Below, piece after piece: positions 1 through 6,233 of a stretch of 35,615 nt of DNA. Below the pieces are notes generated by a model, which did not search any database, was not told where the DNA came from, and worked only from the letters and a program-made list of their open reading frames with translations. Position 1 is the first letter of the stretch, and each line of letters starts with the position of its first letter. This stretch comes from a virus, in the IMG/VR virus record IMGVR_UViG_3300032675_000077, positions 1-35,615 of that record; one strand, 5' to 3'. A program made the position numbers and the translations under genes.

Positions 1-265
1 ATTGTGTTCCGTTCCACGACATAACCATATCGCCTACTTGAACATCAACTATGTTTTTTGTCGTGCCGTCTCCCATTAGAATGGGAGTAGACGGTACAAA
101 ACAAAACGAGCAGTTGAGATTACATTTGGCAAGCCTAACAAACACTGCTGGCTCTCCACGATAAGGACCTTCTCCTTGCAACGTGTAGAAGATAGAAGTA
201 ACAAACAGTTTGTCGCCTGCTTGATCAAAATACTTTTGACCAACAATTTCATTATGTCCAAACAT
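1..265 (-). CDS. queE: QueE (7-carboxy-7-deazaguanine synthase), 5' part, interrupted by an intein N-terminus
   Basis: The frame runs off the window edge and has no stop, so this is a partial gene. Its ATG overlaps the upstream stop as TAATG. Residues 29-55 match the start of the QueE radical SAM domain: [18 protein letters not shown], then C48-NLN-C52-SF-C55, the CxxxCxxC 4Fe-4S cluster motif. After C55 the sequence stops looking like QueE and reads [12 protein letters not shown] and later DVQVGDMV, which is an intein block A signature (Cys1, then a hydrophobic strand, DG turn and VGD). The intein therefore begins at the third cluster cysteine, and a +1 Cys of the C-extein would restore the cluster. 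QueE converts carboxytetrahydropterin to carboxydeazaguanine in the queuosine/7-deazaguanine pathway. FolE and QueD genes lie nearby. Whether this intein is split, as in the polymerase and ligase genes here, lies outside the window. Confidence 0.88.
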   Translation of the reverse strand, partial: MFGHNEIVGQKYFDQAGDKLFVTSIFYTLQGEGPYRGEPAVFVRLAKCNLNCSFCFVPSTPILMGDGTTKNIVDVQVGDMVMSWNGTQ

Positions 266-516
266 TAAATAGGCACTCCCATTGCACCGTAAATTCCTCT
301 AGGTATTTCTTCTTGATTATTAGCTTCAAACCAACGAAGTTTATACAACATTATTGTACTTTCATTCATTAACACACAAATTCTACGTTCAGAGCAAAAT
401 CCCCAATCTCTGCCTGCTTCAAAACCATCTCTCAACCAATCTATGCGTTCTTGCATTTGTTCCGCCGACAATCTATCCCAATGCAAAAAAAAGTATGTGT
501 TGTCATCATCCTGCAT
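265..516 (-). CDS. Small hypothetical phage protein (83 aa)
   Basis: The gene is 83 codons, acidic at the N-terminus (MQDDDN) and rich in Trp and Arg ([17 protein letters not shown]). The ATG follows GAGGACCAAG, a good Shine-Dalgarno, and overlaps the end of the upstream gene. Its stop overlaps the queE start. I do not recognise a family. The tight coupling on both sides says it is a genuine member of the minus-strand operon. Confidence 0.7.
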   Translation of the reverse strand: MQDDDNTYFFLHWDRLSAEQMQERIDWLRDGFEAGRDWGFCSERRICVLMNESTIMLYKLRWFEANNQEEIPRGIYGAMGVPI

Positions 517-1015
517 CTTGGTCCTCCTCAGACAATATTAGCAAAACTTCTTTACCTAATCTATTGTCAATTTCCAATTCAAGTAATGAAATAAATTCTT
601 CTTTGTCCATTGATTTTATTTGTCGTAAACAACGCTCTAGTGCGCGTCTGTATGTACGTAATAAAACTGTTTCTTTTGCCAATTGCTTATCAAGATTAAA
701 TGAAACTGTATTAAGAAACTGATTTACGGCTGTATTCAAAGAACCAGACCACTCAATAGTTCCATCGTAATTTATTGTAAGTAAAGGTTTATCACCTGGG
801 CCTGTTATCATAAATGCAGATGATTGATTATAAAACGAAGTATTTGATATTGCTGTTAACGTAATAGTCCCTGAAGTGGTTAAAGTACCAGTATTTGTAA
901 TAGTTCCCCAGTTTCCACTAGATGTACATATAGAGTATCCACCGTTTGGTACAATAGATGCAGTGTTCATAGTTGACCACGGATAGCTATGATATATAGG
1001 TGTATGATTAGTCAT
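506..1015 (-). CDS. Hypothetical protein with beta-rich, fibre-like N-terminal half (169 aa)
   Basis: I place the start at the ATG at 1015 because GGAG sits 7 bases upstream and the preceding gene stops at 1018. A longer frame to 1066 would overlap that gene. The N-terminal 70 residues are rich in Ser/Thr/Gly/Asn with short alternating repeats (NTGTLTTSGTITLTAISN), typical of phage fibre or decoration proteins. The C-terminal 80 residues are charged and look helical (KQLAKETVLLRTYRRALER). It could be a small virion adaptor or fibre-associated protein. No family is recognised, so the function is inference. Confidence 0.7.
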   Translation of the reverse strand: MTNHTPIYHSYPWSTMNTASIVPNGGYSICTSSGNWGTITNTGTLTTSGTITLTAISNTSFYNQSSAFMITGPGDKPLLTINYDGTIEWSGSLNTAVNQFLNTVSFNLDKQLAKETVLLRTYRRALERCLRQIKSMDKEEFISLLELEIDNRLGKEVLLILSEEDQDAG

Positions 1016-1017
1016 AG

Positions 1018-1263
1018 TTATTCTCCATTTGAAACTATTCTCAGCATAGTCTGATACTGTAACCAAAGTTCGTTGAGCATAGGATATTCATGTCTTAAGT
1101 TTTGTTCTTTTATGCTGGATTTAGCAAGTTTTATAACATGACTCATAGGCATAAATTCTTGCAAACCTAAACTTAACATTTGTTCTGAATTTTCGTGTGT
1201 ACCGCGCACCCTACAGGTTATTGTTAAGCTATTATCTAGACTTTCATAAATCGTATCATGCAT
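1018..1263 (-). CDS. Small hypothetical protein (81 aa)
   Basis: An 81-codon frame that starts with ATG at 1263, overlapping the stop of the small AbrB-like gene upstream, and is followed immediately by the next start. The protein is mixed charge with no membrane segment or cysteine pattern (one Cys). I do not recognise it. Support comes from its fit into the tightly packed operon. Confidence 0.6.
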   Translation of the reverse strand: MHDTIYESLDNSLTITCRVRGTHENSEQMLSLGLQEFMPMSHVIKLAKSSIKEQNLRHEYPMLNELWLQYQTMLRIVSNGE

Positions 1264-1420
1264 TTTGTTTTTTAATTACCACAGCATCATCTCTAATATC
1301 CCATAGTATGGTATCGCCTTCTTTCCATCCAAGATCTTCTAGCATCTGAGGGTCAAACACTAAAACGAGCTCTCCATCTTCTTCAGCTACTTTTCCTGTA
1401 TATGTTTTTATATCTGACAT
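1256..1420 (-). CDS. AbrB/MazE-fold-like small protein (54 aa)
   Basis: Translation of this frame gives a 54-residue acidic protein starting MSDIKTYTGKV and containing LEDLGWKEGDTILWDI followed by AVVIKKQNA. The 'LGWKEGDxLxWxxxxDGxxxxxK' pattern is that of the swapped-hairpin AbrB/SpoVT/MazE domain seen in antitoxins and in many small T4-like phage proteins. The ATG is preceded by AAGGAAATTAAG. Its stop overlaps the next start by a few bases. It may be a DNA-binding regulator. There is no toxin-like partner next to it. Confidence 0.65.
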   Translation of the reverse strand: MSDIKTYTGKVAEEDGELVLVFDPQMLEDLGWKEGDTILWDIRDDAVVIKKQNA

Positions 1421-1432
1421 CTTAATTTCCTT

Positions 1433-1642
1433 TCATCCACAATCTATTCGCCAAGGACATCTACTTAACATTAAAGTAGAGCAATCATCCTGGCCAAAAC
1501 ACGGAGGTCTATGGCGATCATCCCTATGTAGAAGAATAGAAAAAATTAGATTTCTGTATTCTTCTGTATCTTGCAATCCATTGTTTGAAAGATAAGCTGA
1601 CTTATCTAACCATTCCTGGATTTGATTTTGCGGGTCTTTCAT
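1433..1642 (-). CDS. Small Cys-containing hypothetical protein (69 aa)
   Basis: A 69-codon frame between the GIY-YIG endonuclease and the AbrB-like gene. The C-terminal third has four cysteines (CFGQDDC, then RCPWRIDC), which could bind a metal. The start lacks a strong Shine-Dalgarno and lies just after the endonuclease stop, so translation may be coupled. No family is recognised. Confidence 0.5.
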   Translation of the reverse strand: MKDPQNQIQEWLDKSAYLSNNGLQDTEEYRNLIFSILLHRDDRHRPPCFGQDDCSTLMLSRCPWRIDCG

Positions 1643-1647
1643 TAAGT

Positions 1648-2334
1648 CTATTCATCAAAGAGATTTTCGTTCCATTCACGGCATTTTGTTCCGTGCCATC
1701 TTTTGTAGTTTGGGTAAGATATCACCTTACCACAATGCTCACATGGTATTTTTTCAGAATTCATTTTCAAAAAACTATGAGTTCCATTTTCTACCATTCT
1801 ACTTGCTGTTTCCTTTGAAACTTCTGATTTGGTTCTACCATCTTTTCTCGGCCTGTTAGATAATTCTCTTTGCTTTTCTGGGTCCAAAAACGGATGAGTT
1901 CCTTGCTCCATTACTTTTTTTGTTGCTACACTCATTCTCTCTTTAGCCCCTGGTCGTTTACTCGGATTATCGTTTTTCATCCTCTCAGACAAGTTCTTCT
2001 TAAATTCATCAGACCTAGGTACGTGATTTATGTTTAATCCGTTTTTGTTGATGTAATCAAACCCTCCAGTTCCGCCGCGTCTTACATTGTAAGTATCATC
2101 TCTTAATAAGAAATCCTCATTTACAATTTCTATTTCTTGACTAATCATATCTTCACGAGTATTAAAATATTCAAGAACAGTTTTAACAAACTGTTCTTTT
2201 CCGTATTTTTCATACGCTCTGTTTATGACAGTCCCGCTTCCCATATATCCATCATTTATATCTTTTGTTTGATGGACGCCTACGTAAATTTTATTGTTTA
2301 CGGTATTTTTAATTTCATACAAGTAATAGAACAT
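1648..2334 (-). CDS. GIY-YIG homing endonuclease, free-standing (228 aa)
   Basis: The N-terminal 95 residues are a GIY-YIG nuclease domain: YYLYEI ... KIYVGVHQT, then YMGSG, a Glu-containing helix (ISQEIEIVNEDF) and an Asn (TYNVRRGG) near the end. The middle is lysine-rich linker with NUMOD-like segments (SDEFKKNLSERMKNDNPSKR). The C-terminus has a zinc-finger-like CEHCGK ... HGTKC. This layout is usual for Seg-type mobile endonucleases of T4-like phages, which nick DNA near their own insertion site and spread by recombination. It has its own late promoter (2353-2360) and an AAGGAG Shine-Dalgarno. Confidence 0.88.
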   Translation of the reverse strand: MFYYLYEIKNTVNNKIYVGVHQTKDINDGYMGSGTVINRAYEKYGKEQFVKTVLEYFNTREDMISQEIEIVNEDFLLRDDTYNVRRGGTGGFDYINKNGLNINHVPRSDEFKKNLSERMKNDNPSKRPGAKERMSVATKKVMEQGTHPFLDPEKQRELSNRPRKDGRTKSEVSKETASRMVENGTHSFLKMNSEKIPCEHCGKVISYPNYKRWHGTKCREWNENLFDE

Positions 2335-2352
2335 TTTTGATCTCCTTACTGG

Positions 2353-2360
2353 TATTTATA
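2353..2360 (-). promoter_or_regulatory. T4-type late promoter TATAAATA
   Basis: Exact TATAAATA on the minus strand, 18 bases before the ATG of the GIY-YIG endonuclease, followed by AAGGAG. It is the canonical T4 late octamer recognised by the gp55 sigma factor, and the gap upstream to the queD stop is short. Confidence 0.75.
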
Positions 2361-2396
2361 CAAAATGTGCGTTTTGTTAGGGACATTGTGATAAAA

Positions 2397-2900
2397 TTAT
2401 GCAAAAAGGTCTTCGTCCCAACATCTATGCCCCTCTCTAAAAGCCATATTTGATTGTGTCTCTCGAACTTCAACGCGGAAACACCAAATTCGATCTGATT
2501 CACTCTTACCAAGATATTCAGGTATGTAAATGCCATTTACATACTTGTATAGCATGTCGGCTATACATTCACATCCCATAGCAGGTAGCACTGTTAAATC
2601 TAAGATTCCATCTTTCTCAAGTTGTCGAAATTTTTCAATGTCTAGGTCATCAGCAGCAATAAGTGTGCGATGATCAAACTGGTCTTTTAAAATTTGTTTA
2701 AGTTCCTTAAGGCCGCCGTAATCACAAACCCATCCTCTTTTGTCTAATTCATTTGCGCCAAAATAGAATTTCATACTAAGTGAGTAACCATGGTTTTTTG
2801 AACAATGGGTATCGGCCTTCCATTGTTTGTAGGCGCATGGAAATTCGTCAATATACTCTTTTGTTGATGTAAACTTATATGCTACCGGCTGATATGTCAT
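2397..2900 (-). CDS. queD: QueD-like 6-carboxytetrahydropterin synthase (167 aa)
   Basis: The protein belongs to the 6-pyruvoyltetrahydropterin synthase fold. FPCAYKQWKADTHCSKNHGY carries the zinc and catalytic region (Cys within THC, His in NHGY). WVCDYGGLKELK matches the conserved 'G.v.DF..LK' strand, DHRTLIAADD is the DH motif, and FRVEVRET ends with the conserved V-x-E-T. QueD turns dihydroneopterin triphosphate, made by FolE, into carboxytetrahydropterin, the QueE substrate. The length is longer than E. coli QueD but normal for the alphaproteobacterial type, from family knowledge. It overlaps the upstream endonuclease gene by four bases (ATGA). Confidence 0.85.
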   Translation of the reverse strand: MTYQPVAYKFTSTKEYIDEFPCAYKQWKADTHCSKNHGYSLSMKFYFGANELDKRGWVCDYGGLKELKQILKDQFDHRTLIAADDLDIEKFRQLEKDGILDLTVLPAMGCECIADMLYKYVNGIYIPEYLGKSESDRIWCFRVEVRETQSNMAFREGHRCWDEDLFA

Positions 2901-3862
2901 GTTAGCTGTTCCTTTATGTAGTTAATAAATTGACTTATTATGCTTGATTTTTGTTGTTCTGCAAAATCAGATCGTAGTACAAAGACTTTGAATCCGCGGT
3001 CTATGGCCATTTTTAATTTTTCTTGATCTTTCCGATATTTTTGACTGTATGTTAGCCCAGTTATTGCCATTAGTTCAGATTTTAATTCGTTTGCTTGTTC
3101 TTCAGTTGGATGCCATCTTAACCCATCATATTCTAATATCGCCTTTGCTTCCTTGACACAAAAATCATAAAAGTTGACCCCTTCTTTAGAACTTAAAAAC
3201 CATTCACACTTTGTCTTATCTTCAGAATCTCTATAGTATATAGTATAATCTAGTAACCAAGGATTATCGAAGATAATATTTTTAATTAAAGTTTCTGCTT
3301 CCTTAGAGTAACCGATAGATTTGAAGGTGTTTTGAAGAAATTCGGCATATTTTATATGTCCGTCTTCTCCGTATTTTTCTAAATACAGTTCTAATTTTGT
3401 CTTGCTGCTATATCGTTCTTTTTTTGTAGCGCTAGATTTAGCATTAATAGCTGCTCGTTTTTCTATTTGTTCTGCCTCTGATAAATCATTCCAGTATTTA
3501 GATAAGCTTTCCTTTCTCTTCTGTGACATATTTGTCACCCCAATTTCACCTTTTTGTGCTCTAACTAGTGCTACAGTATTTTTTTTAGCAATAGTCTCTT
3601 GCCACTTTTTCTTACCAAGTTCTTCTCCCCAACGTTTAATCATATTTTCTTCTGATTGACGCGACTTATTAACATGTTCATTAAATCGATCTATCCCATC
3701 TTCTGGATATTTCCAGATAAACCATTCTTTAGTAAATCGTGTGTATGGCTGCGAATCATAAGTTTTTTTGCGGCTTGCTAATAGTTTACGAACTCCATTA
3801 TATCGTTTAGTTCCAGACGCTTCACCGTATTTGTCTATGTAATCCTGCAACGTCATTGGCAT
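2897..3862 (-). CDS. Vsr-like (EDxHD-type) homing endonuclease next to queD (321 aa)
   Basis: The C-terminal domain has the Vsr/PD-(D/E)XK-like pattern of phage homing endonucleases: AILEYDGLRWH at about residues 241-251, then KDQEKLKMAIDRGFKVFVLR at 278-297. The N-terminal two thirds contain three divergent copies of a K-Y/W-G-x4-G-x2-(K)-Y/W repeat (about 10-26, 76-92, 161-177), also found in the endonuclease inside the polymerase gene. I choose the ATG at 3862: GGAG lies 7 bases upstream of it but only one base from the ATG at 3868. It has a late-type promoter (3885-3892), and its stop overlaps the queD start. Confidence 0.8.
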   Translation of the reverse strand: MPMTLQDYIDKYGEASGTKRYNGVRKLLASRKKTYDSQPYTRFTKEWFIWKYPEDGIDRFNEHVNKSRQSEENMIKRWGEELGKKKWQETIAKKNTVALVRAQKGEIGVTNMSQKRKESLSKYWNDLSEAEQIEKRAAINAKSSATKKERYSSKTKLELYLEKYGEDGHIKYAEFLQNTFKSIGYSKEAETLIKNIIFDNPWLLDYTIYYRDSEDKTKCEWFLSSKEGVNFYDFCVKEAKAILEYDGLRWHPTEEQANELKSELMAITGLTYSQKYRKDQEKLKMAIDRGFKVFVLRSDFAEQQKSSIISQFINYIKEQLT

Positions 3863-3884
3863 ATCCATGCTCCTTATGTTGTAT

Positions 3885-3892
3885 TATTTATG
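3885..3892 (-). promoter_or_regulatory. Late promoter-like CATAAATA
   Basis: CATAAATA on the minus strand, 22 bases before the chosen ATG of the Vsr-like endonuclease and followed by AAGGAG. It differs from the T4 late consensus only in the first base. Confidence 0.55.
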
Positions 3893-3914
3893 CACGGATA
3901 CGCATTTCATTAAG

Positions 3915-3989
3915 TCATATGATGTCAGCTCGCCATTGACGATATGCAACAGGCCCAATTTGTCTGTAAGTCTTTGTTTTATTCGCCAT
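3915..3989 (-). pseudogene. 24-codon frame resembling the N-terminus of QueD
   Basis: A short frame with an excellent Shine-Dalgarno (AGGAG, then ACAAGAG, then ATG) encodes a peptide that includes YRQIGPVAYRQWRAD and then stops. Aligned by eye with the neighbouring QueD, KTKTY....P.AYRQWRAD matches STKEY....P.AYKQWKAD, about 10 identities in 21 positions. It sits directly upstream of the endonuclease gene that adjoins queD. It is probably a leftover 5' end of an original or duplicated queD-type gene, separated when the endonuclease arrived. It could also be a real micro-protein. Confidence 0.4.
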
Positions 3990-4067
3990 CTCTTGTCTCC
4001 TATTGAGCGAGTTTGATAGCACGCAGAATTTTTAGAGTGAGATGAGCGCTGAAGTCCACTTTGTTAT

Positions 4068-4520
4068 TTAATGAGGTATATAAATTTTAGTTTCTAGTAT
4101 ATTGTTACCTGTTTTGTGAGCAATTTCTACTATATCTGGCATCAATTTCAACAACCGGCCATCATTTATATCATAACATTCTTGTTGATTTTGATCCATT
4201 TCCATCCGATAACATGCAAGATGGTCAGCTATTGCTTGTTCAACGTCATATGTGGCATCATTGTTATCGAGTATCAATTCTACATAAACACGAAAATCAA
4301 TACCCGGTTGGTTACACCCTCTCATAAGTGCTGTAACAAACTTTGCTCTACCAATCTTTAATGGTCCTCTTGCAAGTGATTTGGTTTCATGATCAATTAC
4401 ATGACTACGACCAAAATAGATTGCATAACGTTCATTGCCTGATTTTTCAATATTGCCGGCCTTTAGTCCTTCGTTGAGCATTCTATGCTTGCGATACTCA
4501 ACATACCCTATACCTTTCAT
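4068..4520 (-). CDS. Putative GIY-YIG-superfamily (T5orf172/MUG113-like) protein (150 aa)
   Basis: The segment RYAIYFGRS ... GPLKIGRAKFVTALMRG followed by NQPGIDFRVYVELIL and DVEQAI resembles the T5orf172/MUG113 branch of the GIY-YIG fold. That branch has a Y-x-Y/F strand, a KIG strand with a following Arg, and a Glu-bearing helix. Its ATG follows the folE stop by one base and uses the AGGATG at the folE end as Shine-Dalgarno, so it is cotranslated with folE. The role is unknown: small stand-alone members occur in phages, and nuclease activity is not certain because the key Arg and Glu are only tentatively placed. Confidence 0.5.
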   Translation of the reverse strand: MKGIGYVEYRKHRMLNEGLKAGNIEKSGNERYAIYFGRSHVIDHETKSLARGPLKIGRAKFVTALMRGCNQPGIDFRVYVELILDNNDATYDVEQAIADHLACYRMEMDQNQQECYDINDGRLLKLMPDIVEIAHKTGNNILETKIYIPH

Positions 4521-4521
4521 C

Positions 4522-5190
4522 TTATTTCATCCTAGCTACAATATTAAAGAATTCTTGCTTGATGTGAGGGTATTCTCTAAATACTCCCCGCATAACACTT
4601 GTAGTCATATCACTTTCATGTTCGCGAACACCTCGCATAGTCATACAACCATGTTCGGCTTGCACAAGAACAGCTACACCGTCGGCTTGTGTTTCTTGCT
4701 CAATAAGATCTGCAATTTGTATTGTCATTTCTTCTTGAATTTGAGGACGACTAGCTATCCAATCTACCATTCGATTAAATTTGCTAAGTCCTATAACATT
4801 TTTACCCGGAAACACACCAACATAAGCCTTGCCTTTTATTGATTGAAGATGATGTGCACAGGTACTACGTATCGAAATAGGGCCTGTTACATACACCTGA
4901 TCATATTCAGTTACATTTGGAAAGGCGGTAATTTTAGGTGGCGGTAAGTATCTACCAGAAAATATTTCTGTACAAAACATTTTTGCTACTCTATGAGCAG
5001 TGTCTTTAGTATTATGATCATTCTCAGTATCAATAACTAAACTTTCAAGCACACCTTGCATTTTTTCCGATACTTCATTTATTAAAGCATCAAAATCTAA
5101 TTCATCCATATATTGAGATATGTTATCATTGCAGAAAAACTTGCCACCATTTTCTTTGATTCGATTCCGAATTTTTTCACTTGTTTTCAT
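4522..5190 (-). CDS. folE: GTP cyclohydrolase I, FolE type (222 aa)
   Basis: Clear FolE features are the zinc and active-site motif STCAHHL, the strand KAYVGVFPGKNVIGLSKFNR, the segment RPQIQEEMTIQIA, and the second zinc cysteine in AEHGCMTMRG. The length (222 aa) equals that of bacterial FolE. I start it at the second ATG (5190), which has AGAGG at proper spacing; the ATG at 5208 lacks one. The enzyme opens and rearranges GTP to dihydroneopterin triphosphate, the first step toward 7-deazaguanine. With queD and queE in the same kilobases the product most likely feeds that pathway rather than folate. Confidence 0.95.
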   Translation of the reverse strand: MKTSEKIRNRIKENGGKFFCNDNISQYMDELDFDALINEVSEKMQGVLESLVIDTENDHNTKDTAHRVAKMFCTEIFSGRYLPPPKITAFPNVTEYDQVYVTGPISIRSTCAHHLQSIKGKAYVGVFPGKNVIGLSKFNRMVDWIASRPQIQEEMTIQIADLIEQETQADGVAVLVQAEHGCMTMRGVREHESDMTTSVMRGVFREYPHIKQEFFNIVARMK

Positions 5191-5279
5191 AATTTCATCC
5201 TCTAGCATATTTCAAGTATGCAAACAAAACTTTTGAAAGGCAATATTTGCATTGTAAATTACTGCCTATCAGTGTTTCC

Positions 5280-5498
5280 TTATGGTTGGTTGTTATATCC
5301 AGCTAGATTGGTACTAGTAGGAATTCCGTACGAAGATAGAGTATTTGCTACGGATAAAACTCCTGTTGTAGCAGCACCTAAGGCTCCTATAGAACTTGCA
5401 ACACCTGTAGCACCTGTAGCGCCTTGTGCACCATATATAGCATTATAATTTGGATATTGAATGCCACATATTACGCATTCTATCGACAGCCTCTGTTT
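5280..5498 (-). CDS. Collagen-like coding frame without a usable start, +1 to the coiled-coil gene
   Basis: This frame is open from 5498 to a TAA at 5280-5282 and reads strongly protein-like: YNAIYGAQGATGATG, then alternating small residues (SSIGALGAATTGVLSVAN) and a C-terminus GYNNQP. The DNA shows a 9-base direct repeat (CACCTGTAG twice on the plus strand) behind the GATGATG part. It has no ATG, GTG or TTG start in frame. It overlaps the end of the preceding coiled-coil gene in the +1 frame, so a +1 slip near that gene's UUA-UAA stop would join them. Alternatives are a frameshifted pseudogene, a sequencing error or a rare start codon. Gly-x-y repeats suggest a virion fibre role. Confidence 0.45.
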   Translation of the reverse strand, partial: KQRLSIECVICGIQYPNYNAIYGAQGATGATGVASSIGALGAATTGVLSVANTLSSYGIPTSTNLAGYNNQP

Positions 5499-5706
5499 TT
5501 AACTTTGCTTCCACCGGGTCCCAGTCATTATCAATCATAATGGTTATGAGCTGTCTCATTGCATTTATTTCTTCTTCCAACGATCGTACGGTGTCGTTTT
5601 TGTTATAGATTATTTTCTCAATATTTCGAATTTCCTGTCGCAATAGCTCACATTCAGCAATTTTATCTCTATACGTTTGAAAATATTCGTCAGTTAATGA
5701 ATTCAT
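5443..5706 (-). CDS. Small coiled-coil protein (87 aa)
   Basis: The protein is a single charged helix with heptad-like spacing across residues about 10-55 (ECELLRQEIRNIEKII, then RSLEEEINAMRQLITIMID), followed by DNDWDPVEAKLKTEAVDRM. Start and upstream stop overlap as TTATGA, so translation is coupled. The family is unknown. Its end overlaps a collagen-like frame in the +1 register. Confidence 0.7.
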   Translation of the reverse strand: MNSLTDEYFQTYRDKIAECELLRQEIRNIEKIIYNKNDTVRSLEEEINAMRQLITIMIDNDWDPVEAKLKTEAVDRMRNMWHSISKL

Positions 5707-6233
5707 AATGGTTGATCCTTCTTATAATTTTGCCAAGGTGTAAATAATTTGCGATCCAAAAGATTGTGCAAACTATGACACCAAACCCCAGGATTACTTG
5801 CTGCAAAATCTTTGTCATCAATTTTTAAAGTTGCATTATATCTTAGCTGTTCAAGATATGGTATTTTTACAGATATTTGCGGAATAAAATTGTCATTTTC
5901 GCTGTAACATCCTTCAATTACCCATTCTACATGCTTTATATCAAAATCAAGTGTAGTTGGCAAATTTAAATCTAATACCTGCTTGATAAAATTATTCCAT
6001 TTATCACTCAATTCATAATCACCATTGATCCAATTGCCAGGGTTGAAACTTTGATTAGCACCAAGATATATATGTTCGCAGTTGTGCGATAGGACCAGAT
6101 GATTTATTTGGTCAATATCGCACAACCCAACCACAAAAAGAGTCTTTAATCCGTATGCAGGTGTGTGCTCAACTTCTGTACCTATAAAAAACGTTACGTC
6201 TTTTTTAACACCGTTTGAATATATGCGTTCCAT
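5703..6233 (-). CDS. Conserved phage protein of unknown function next to the TGT-like gene (176 aa)
   Basis: The protein starts VKKDVTFFIGTEVEHTPAYG and includes HIYLGANQSFNPGNW, LDFDIKHVEWV, FIPQISVKIPYLEQL, KIDDKDF and a final NPGVWCHSLHNLL. I recall similar unnamed proteins in large phages but no function. Several invariant-looking Asp/His/Asn groups suggest an enzyme rather than a structural protein. Its ATG overlaps the stop of the DpdA-like gene (TAATG), and its own stop overlaps the next start, so it is expressed with the base-exchange enzyme. A role in modified-base handling is inference from this coupling only. Confidence 0.75.
   Translation of the reverse strand: MERIYSNGVKKDVTFFIGTEVEHTPAYGLKTLFVVGLCDIDQINHLVLSHNCEHIYLGANQSFNPGNWINGDYELSDKWNNFIKQVLDLNLPTTLDFDIKHVEWVIEGCYSENDNFIPQISVKIPYLEQLRYNATLKIDDKDFAASNPGVWCHSLHNLLDRKLFTPWQNYKKDQPL

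Noticed and set aside
76-261. 61-codon minus-strand frame inside queE
   Set aside because: It is a shifted reading of queE; the correct frame carries EGEGP-type and CxxxCxxC motifs and runs off the edge.
5218-5448. 76-codon plus-strand frame with a Pro/Ala-rich end
   Set aside because: It is the complement of the collagen-like GATGATG frame on the minus strand; its APVAPVAP run simply mirrors that repeat.
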